In this document: positions 50,615-55,119 of the stretch, in pieces | How positions within the stretch are numbered: the first letter of the stretch is position 1 | Layout of the letters: each line of letters opens with the position of its first letter | Assembly: GCF_002553505.1 (NCBI RefSeq) | Contig: NZ_PDCP01000041.1 | Span: 1 to 55,119 of the forward strand | Direction: 5' to 3' | Origin: Mycolicibacterium agri | GTDB lineage: Bacteria > Actinomycetota > Actinomycetes > Mycobacteriales > Mycobacteriaceae | DNA length: 55,119 nt | The notes under the pieces: generated by a model | Seen by the model: the letters and a program-made list of their open reading frames with translations, nothing else | Told to the model about the DNA's origin: nothing | Databases searched by the model: none | Translations under genes and position numbers: made by a program

Positions 50615-52855
50615 TCAGGCCGAGACGACGGAGGTGATCCGGTGGATCGCGAACTCGCGGACGCGGCCCGTGGCCGGATCCCACGCCGTCAGCTGGCCGC
50701 CGCGGACGTTGACCGGCGCCACCACCCGCTGCGTGGCCACGCCTGCGGGATCGACGTAGCCGATCACCACCGAGCTCTGCAGCCGCGCCGCCTCCTGCAG
50801 CTCCGAGATGGCCACCGCCGGGTCCACGCGCATGTTCGCGAACGGGTGTGAGGCCACCTTGCGCAGCACCGCGACGATCGCGCTGAGCGTCTGCGTCGTC
50901 GGCGTGGCCGGCGGGCGGGCGAGACGGCGGCCCGGCGGTGGAGGCACCCGCGCGCCGCGGGCGCGCAAGTCGACGATCGCACCTGAGGAGTCCTCGGCGG
51001 CCGGTGCGAAGCCCGCGTTGCGCAGCATCGCCAGCACCTCGCTGATCGGCGCCTGCGACACGGCGACGGTGGGGGCCAGCAGCCGGATCTCGAGCTCGTC
51101 GGCGCCGGGGGAGCCGACGGCCTGCGCCAGCAGCGCGGGGTCCTCGCAGCGCACGAACGACGACGCCATGCCGACCCGCAGCTGCCCGTGCCTGCGCGCC
51201 ACATCGTCGATGAGATAAGTAAGTCCTTGCGGCACAGGTGTTTTGGAGTGTCTCTCAAACAGGGCGTGGAGCTCGCCCGCGGTGCGGCCGGTGTCCAGCG
51301 CCCGCCGGATCGACGCCTCGCTGATTCGGTACACCATGGCCGCGCCCGCCGATTCCACATTGGCAACGGTCGCCAGCTGCTCGGCGAGATCGCGCTCGAG
51401 CGGGCCCGGCACGATCACCGTCAGGTCGGCCTGCAGCAGGAAGTGGTCGATGGGCTTCGGCAGCACCTTCGCCATCGCGCCGACGGCGTCGTCGGCGCCG
51501 TCCAGCAGCTTGCGCGCCGGGCTGGTGATCGCGCCGCGCCCGACGAGGCCCAGTGCGTGCGCCTCGGTCAGCAGGTCGCCGACCGGTGCCGGCTGCAGCC
51601 GCGCCGCCCATCGGGGACGCCGCCAGATCATCGCCCTGGACGCCTCTGTCGCGTCGGTGCCCGCGCCCTGCGGCAGGTCGGCCAGCACCCGCAGCAGCAG
51701 CCTGCGGTCCAGCGGAGCGGCCGTGGAGTACAGGGAATTCGACAGCGCCGCATAGGGCTTGCCATCGGGACCGCGACCGCCGATCAGTGCCGGCCGCGAC
51801 GGCAGATCCAGCCACGTGGACGCGAGCAGGTGCCATCGGTCCGCGACGGGTGATTCGACGAACCGGTCGGCCGCCACCGTCGGCGCCCAGTACGTGCCCG
51901 CGGCGTCGTCGGGTTCGGGATCGGGGATGCCCGCCGCGATGAGCCCGGCCGCCGCCGACACCTCGAGGATGAGGCCGAGCCGCTGCTCGCCGATGCCGGT
52001 CGTCTTCGCCAGCCGCTTGACGTCGCGTACGCCGAGGCCGCCGCTGCGCAACTCGGGAACCGGTGCGGCGCCGAGGGTTTCGAGCACCACTTCGACTTCG
52101 CGCAGCAGATCGATGACCGCGCCCGCCGCGACGGCGTCGACGTCGGCGGCCGATGTCGTGGACACCACGGGATCGGGCTGCGTCAGCGCGACAGGTCCCG
52201 GCAACTCACCGCGCAGCACCTGACCCACCAGTCGCGGCAGGATCACCGTCTCCTCGTCGATCTGGCGCAACAGGCCAGCGGCCAGCAGCCGCTGCACCGG
52301 CCGGTCCGGCGGCGTGCCCGGCGCGGCGTCGCGGGTCCGGCCCATCGGCGAACCCTCCAGCAGCCGCTCCAGCAGGGCCCGCTGCGCGTCGTCGATGGCT
52401 TCCAGCCGGGCGGCGATCTCCTCGCCGGTGATTTCGGTGTCCTCCAGCACCGCCTGCCCGGGGTACCAGGGCAGGCCCGCCGCGGCCTCGGCCGCCACCC
52501 GCACCTCGGTGTCGCCCCACACCAGTGCGCGCTCACGCAGGTCGTCGAGCGCCGCGGTGATCGCGTCGTCGCCGACCCGGTCACCGATCAGCGCGGTCAG
52601 CTTGGCCAGCGGCACCGGCGTGGTGTCGGCGTGCAGCGCGAGCAGCGCGTCGAGGATCGCCAGCCGGAGGAAATCCAGCCCGTCGGTGGCGGCCTTGACC
52701 GACTGCCGCGACTGCGCGCGCGCGGCGAGCGCGGCGATGCTGCCGGGCGGCGGTTGGGTCAGGTCGGGCCGCAGTTCCAGCAGCCGGATCAGCCGCTCGT
52801 CGGGCAGATCGGCCAGCCAGGCGCCCAGCGGGGTGCCCGGAGTGTGTTCGGACAT
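50615..52855 (-). CDS. Helicase-associated protein (Rv0862c-like, XPB/Ssl2 N-terminal-like domain)
   Basis: This 746-residue protein has a long helical, winged-helix-rich body (residues 1-450) and a C-terminal part with VIVPGPLERDLAEQLATVAN that matches the helicase XPB/Ssl2 N-terminal-like domain. The extreme C-terminus (SVVIGYVDPAGVATQRVVAP, LTAWDPATGRVREFAIHRI) is a WYL-like barrel often found in DNA-damage regulators. No helicase motifs are present, so it is not itself an ATPase. It lies immediately upstream of XPB in mycobacteria, which suggests a partner in the same repair function. Confidence 0.88.
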   Translation of the reverse strand: MSEHTPGTPLGAWLADLPDERLIRLLELRPDLTQPPPGSIAALAARAQSRQSVKAATDGLDFLRLAILDALLALHADTTPVPLAKLTALIGDRVGDDAITAALDDLRERALVWGDTEVRVAAEAAAGLPWYPGQAVLEDTEITGEEIAARLEAIDDAQRALLERLLEGSPMGRTRDAAPGTPPDRPVQRLLAAGLLRQIDEETVILPRLVGQVLRGELPGPVALTQPDPVVSTTSAADVDAVAAGAVIDLLREVEVVLETLGAAPVPELRSGGLGVRDVKRLAKTTGIGEQRLGLILEVSAAAGLIAAGIPDPEPDDAAGTYWAPTVAADRFVESPVADRWHLLASTWLDLPSRPALIGGRGPDGKPYAALSNSLYSTAAPLDRRLLLRVLADLPQGAGTDATEASRAMIWRRPRWAARLQPAPVGDLLTEAHALGLVGRGAITSPARKLLDGADDAVGAMAKVLPKPIDHFLLQADLTVIVPGPLERDLAEQLATVANVESAGAAMVYRISEASIRRALDTGRTAGELHALFERHSKTPVPQGLTYLIDDVARRHGQLRVGMASSFVRCEDPALLAQAVGSPGADELEIRLLAPTVAVSQAPISEVLAMLRNAGFAPAAEDSSGAIVDLRARGARVPPPPGRRLARPPATPTTQTLSAIVAVLRKVASHPFANMRVDPAVAISELQEAARLQSSVVIGYVDPAGVATQRVVAPVNVRGGQLTAWDPATGRVREFAIHRITSVVSA

Positions 52856-52935
52856 TACTGACCAGCGTAAAGCAGGCACATACCCTGCTCGTGCGTCGCG
52901 CCGGTGTCGCCACCACGTGCGGCGTTTGCCACAAT

Positions 52936-53133
52936 ATGGGCGTGGCAGACAAGAAGCAGAAGAGCCGGTACATCGATCCGGGCTGGCCGGCGACCGACGG
53001 CGAGGACGATCACCCGGTCAGCGAACTGGCCGCCGACCGCACTGGCGCCTTGTCACCGTTCGGTGACCTGACGTTGCCCTTGCCGCCCGAGGATCTGCCG
53101 TACACCCACCCGGTCACCGTTATCAACAGGTGA
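52936..53133 (+). CDS. Conserved small mycobacterial protein (Rv0863-like)
   Basis: This 65-residue acidic protein has no recognised domain (ADKKQKSRYIDPGWP start; LTLPLPPEDLPYTHPV near the end). It is at the position of Rv0863 in M. tuberculosis, between the helicase-associated gene and moaC. Its stop overlaps the moaC GTG. A GTG at 52942, seven bases after CACAAT, could be the true start of a leaderless message. The function is unknown. Confidence 0.75.
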   Translation: MGVADKKQKSRYIDPGWPATDGEDDHPVSELAADRTGALSPFGDLTLPLPPEDLPYTHPVTVINR

Positions 53134-53621
53134 CGGTGGCCGAGCCCCGTCACAACCCTCTCTCGCACCTCGACGAATCAGGCGCGGCGCACATGGTCGA
53201 CGTGACGGCCAAGGACGCCACCAAGCGCACCGCGGTCGCCGCGGGCACGCTGCGCACTCGCGCCGACGTCGTCGAACTCATCGCCACCGGCGGACTGCCC
53301 AAGGGCGACGCGCTGGCCACCGCCCGCGTGGCCGGGATCCTCGCCGCCAAGCGCACCAGCGACCTCATCCCGCTGTGTCACCAGTTGGCGCTGACCGGTG
53401 TCGACGTCGACTTCGACATCGGCCAGACGGAGGTGGCGATCACCGCCACCGTGCGCACCACCGACCGCACCGGGGTGGAGATGGAGGCCCTCACCGCGGT
53501 CAGCGTGGCCGCCCTGACGCTCTACGACATGCTCAAGGCCGTCGACCCGGCGGCCACCATCGGCGACATCCGGGTGTTGCGCAAGGACGGCGGGAAGACC
53601 GGCACCTGGGAGCGGCCGTGA
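53130..53621 (+). CDS. moaC: Cyclic pyranopterin monophosphate synthase MoaC
   Basis: MoaC (163 residues) forms cyclic pyranopterin monophosphate, the first stable intermediate of molybdenum cofactor synthesis, together with MoaA. The family signatures are VDVTAKDATKRTAVAAG, DLIPLCHQLALTGVDVDF and GVEMEALTAVSVAALTLYDM, which include the catalytic lysine/aspartate region near the C-terminus (MLKAVD, DIRVLRKDGGK). The GTG at 53130 overlaps the previous stop. It corresponds to moaC2 (Rv0864). Confidence 0.96.
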   Translation: MTVAEPRHNPLSHLDESGAAHMVDVTAKDATKRTAVAAGTLRTRADVVELIATGGLPKGDALATARVAGILAAKRTSDLIPLCHQLALTGVDVDFDIGQTEVAITATVRTTDRTGVEMEALTAVSVAALTLYDMLKAVDPAATIGDIRVLRKDGGKTGTWERP

Positions 53622-54097
53622 CGCGGGCCGGCCGGGTAGTGATCGCGTCGACGCGCGCGGCGACCGGTGTGTACGAGGACCGCACCGGGCCGATCATCGT
53701 CGACTGGCTCAACGGGTGCGGCATCGAGACACCGGCGCCGACGGTCGTCGCCGACGGACCGGAGGTGCGCGACGCCATCGTCACCGCGATCGGTGAAAAC
53801 GCCGATGTGGTAATCACTTCGGGCGGCACCGGCATCTCGCCGACCGATCGCACCGCCGACATCACCGCCGAGATCGTCGACTATCAGATTCCCGGTCTGG
53901 CCGACGCGATCCGGCGGTCCGGCCTGCCGCACGTGCCGACGTCGGTGTTGTCGCGCGGTGTCTGCGGGGTCAAGGGGTCGACGTTGATCGTGAACCTGCC
54001 GGGCTCGACCGGCGGAGTGAAGGACGGCCTCGGCGTGCTCGACGACGTCTTGGAGCATGCGCTCGATCAGCTGGCCGGAAAGGACCATTCGCGATGA
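53618..54097 (+). CDS. mog: Molybdopterin adenylyltransferase, MogA/MoaB family
   Basis: This 159-residue protein activates molybdopterin by adenylation before molybdate insertion. TSGGTGISPTDRT is the MPT-binding signature, and NLPGSTGGVKDGL is the second conserved loop. It is the M. tuberculosis Rv0865 (mog) equivalent. The GTG at 53618 overlaps the moaC stop, and its stop overlaps the moaE ATG, so three Moco genes form one tightly coupled unit. Confidence 0.95.
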   Translation: MTRAGRVVIASTRAATGVYEDRTGPIIVDWLNGCGIETPAPTVVADGPEVRDAIVTAIGENADVVITSGGTGISPTDRTADITAEIVDYQIPGLADAIRRSGLPHVPTSVLSRGVCGVKGSTLIVNLPGSTGGVKDGLGVLDDVLEHALDQLAGKDHSR

Positions 54098-54522
54098 CCG
54101 CTGAGGTGCTGCGGGCCGACCTGACCGAGGCCACCATCCAACTCGACGACCACGAGGCGCTCGTCGCGCATCAGGCGGCCGGGGCGGTAGTCGGCTTCGC
54201 GGGCGTCGTCCGCGACCACGACGGCGGCCGCTCGGTGACCCGGCTGGAGTACTCCGCGCATCCCACCGCGGCCCAGACGCTGGCCGAGGTGGCCGCCGAG
54301 ATCGCCGCCGACTGCGACGGTGTGCGGGCCATCGCCGTCAGCCACCGGATCGGCACACTGCAGATCGGTGACGCCGCGCTGGTGGCTGCCGTCGCGGCAG
54401 ACCACCGTCGCGCGGCGTTCGACACCTGCGCCCGGTTGGTCGATCTCGTCAAGGAGCGGCTGCCGGTGTGGAAGCACCAGTTCTTCGCCGACGGTTCCGA
54501 CGAATGGGTGAACTCGGCCTAG
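54094..54522 (+). CDS. moaE: Molybdopterin synthase catalytic subunit MoaE
   Basis: MoaE (142 residues) is the large subunit of molybdopterin synthase, which transfers sulfur from MoaD thiocarboxylate to the pyranopterin. The motifs are GAVVGFAGVVRDHDGGRSV, LEYSAHPTA, HRIGTLQIGD and VWKHQFFADGSDEWV, the last holding the catalytic lysine. It is the equivalent of moaE2 (Rv0866). MoaD and MoaA are not in the window; in M. tuberculosis moaD2 and moaA2 lie beyond rpfA. Its stop codon falls within a 26-bp tandem repeat. Confidence 0.96.
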   Translation: MTAEVLRADLTEATIQLDDHEALVAHQAAGAVVGFAGVVRDHDGGRSVTRLEYSAHPTAAQTLAEVAAEIAADCDGVRAIAVSHRIGTLQIGDAALVAAVAADHRRAAFDTCARLVDLVKERLPVWKHQFFADGSDEWVNSA

Positions 54523-54575
54523 GCCCTCAAGCCGCACACTCGGCTTAGGCCCTCAAGCCGCACACTCGGCTCTGG
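54512..54575 (+). repeat. 26-bp tandem repeat overlapping the moaE stop codon
   Basis: The unit ACTCGGCCTAGGCCCTCAAG plus CCGCAC is repeated with a single C/T difference at 54538, and a third partial copy (ACTCGGCT...) begins at 54564. The period is exactly 26. The first copy includes the TAG of moaE. It lies between convergent moaE and rpfA, where expansion would do little harm. Confidence 0.85.
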
Positions 54576-54594
54576 CCTGCCTCGCGATCGGTCG

Positions 54595-55119
54595 TTAGGC
54601 CGGCGGTACCGGCGGCATCTCCGGGGACGGAGGGAGCGGCGGTGGAACCTCCGCACCCGGAGCGGGAGCCGGCGCGGGCGCCATGCCCGGTCCGTTGACG
54701 TTCTCCGGCGCAGGCGTGGTCAGCGGTCGCTGGGTCAACGCCAGCAGCGCGTCCTTCCCGGTGATCTCCTGCGTCTGGATGGCGTGCCACAGCTCCTTGA
54801 GGTAGGTCACGTTGGGGCTTTCATTCGCCACCGCCGACGGGTCGGTGGTGTAGCCCTGCGGCAGGTTGTCCGGGCTGGCCAGATGCGGTACCTCGGCGGG
54901 CGGGGCCGGGATCTCGCCGGTCATCGCCTGGTTGGCCGCATCAAGGGCGGGCTGCGGGATGTCGACCGAGTTGATCGCCGCCATCGGATCCGGCCCAGGC
55001 GCGGGTGCACCCAGCGGCGCAGGCGCAGGCGCGGCCAAGGGGGCAGGCGCAGGCGCGGCCAGCGGGGCAGGCGCAGGCGCGGGGGCCGCGGCAGGCGCCG
55101 GCGGGGCCGGGGCCTGCCG
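54595..55119 (-). CDS. rpfA: Resuscitation-promoting factor RpfA, C-terminal part (runs off the window)
   Basis: About 174 residues of the C-terminus are visible; the reading frame is open to the window edge at 55119. The part seen is Pro/Ala-rich repeats (PAPAPLAAPAPAP-type) followed by a less repetitive end with NSVDIPQPALDAANQAMTGE and VTYLKELWHAIQTQEITGKD. RpfA proteins carry their lysozyme-like catalytic domain at the N-terminus, which is outside the window, so identity rests on position after moaC-mog-moaE (Rv0867c in M. tuberculosis) and on the PA-rich tail. Internal TTG or ATG codons are not real starts. Confidence 0.8.
   Translation of the reverse strand, partial: RQAPAPPAPAAAPAPAPAPLAAPAPAPLAAPAPAPLGAPAPGPDPMAAINSVDIPQPALDAANQAMTGEIPAPPAEVPHLASPDNLPQGYTTDPSAVANESPNVTYLKELWHAIQTQEITGKDALLALTQRPLTTPAPENVNGPGMAPAPAPAPGAEVPPPLPPSPEMPPVPPA

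Noticed and set aside
54640..55119. GC-rich short repeats near the right edge as a possible CRISPR-like array
   Set aside because: They are in frame and encode Pro-Ala repeats of the RpfA C-terminus; there are no unique spacers between fixed-length repeats.

Overview
The window is high-GC actinobacterial DNA, almost certainly from a fast-growing mycobacterium (Mycolicibacterium-like). Its two ends and a central pair of genes keep the order known from Mycobacterium tuberculosis Rv0858c to Rv0867c: an aminotransferase, fadA-fadB, XPB helicase, its helicase-associated partner, a small protein, moaC-mog-moaE and the C-terminus of RpfA. Two blocks are inserted into this backbone relative to M. tuberculosis: about 8.7 kb between the aminotransferase and fadA (urease, LuxR regulator, ene-reductase), and about 35 kb between fadB and XPB.

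The first block (1230-9938) is a leftward urease operon, urtA-ureAB-ureC-ureG-ureD-ureE-ureF. It has a fused gamma/beta subunit, a histidine-tailed UreE and a lone UrtA-like lipoprotein without its permeases or ATPases. A divergent LuxR-type regulator and an Old Yellow Enzyme homologue follow. The rightward fadA-fadB operon encodes the mycobacterial trifunctional beta-oxidation enzyme and ends at a strong terminator.

The second block opens with the most interesting part, a catabolic cluster at 13597-33028 that I cannot match to a described pathway. It is built as two parallel modules around an IclR regulator. Each module has its own importer (an NitT/TauT-type ABC system, or a TctABC tripartite tricarboxylate transporter), one ACMSD-like amidohydrolase, one cyclase-family hydrolase and one Asp/Glu-racemase-fold protein. 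Module-specific enzymes are a thiamine-diphosphate enzyme and a metallo-beta-lactamase-fold protein (left), and an acyl-CoA ligase and a DUF35/thiolase-like pair (right). No oxygenase is present. Five near-identical 15-bp palindromes (GAC-N3-GTC core) lie in the promoters of the transcription units and of the IclR gene, so the cluster looks like a single regulon.

The rest of the second block (33067-48347) holds an MFS exporter, an exported cyclohexadienyl-dehydratase-like protein, an AMP ligase, a methyltransferase, two flavin/F420-type oxidoreductases and a proline-rich secreted protein. It then has an acetate module: acetyl-CoA synthetase, a LytS/LytTR two-component system, and two tandem pairs of small membrane protein plus sodium:solute symporter. 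A cupin gene follows a perfect 16-bp inverted repeat. The backbone resumes with XPB after a VOC-family gene. No tRNA, rRNA, CRISPR array, transposase or integrase was seen, and no gene-free stretch exceeds about 205 bases.
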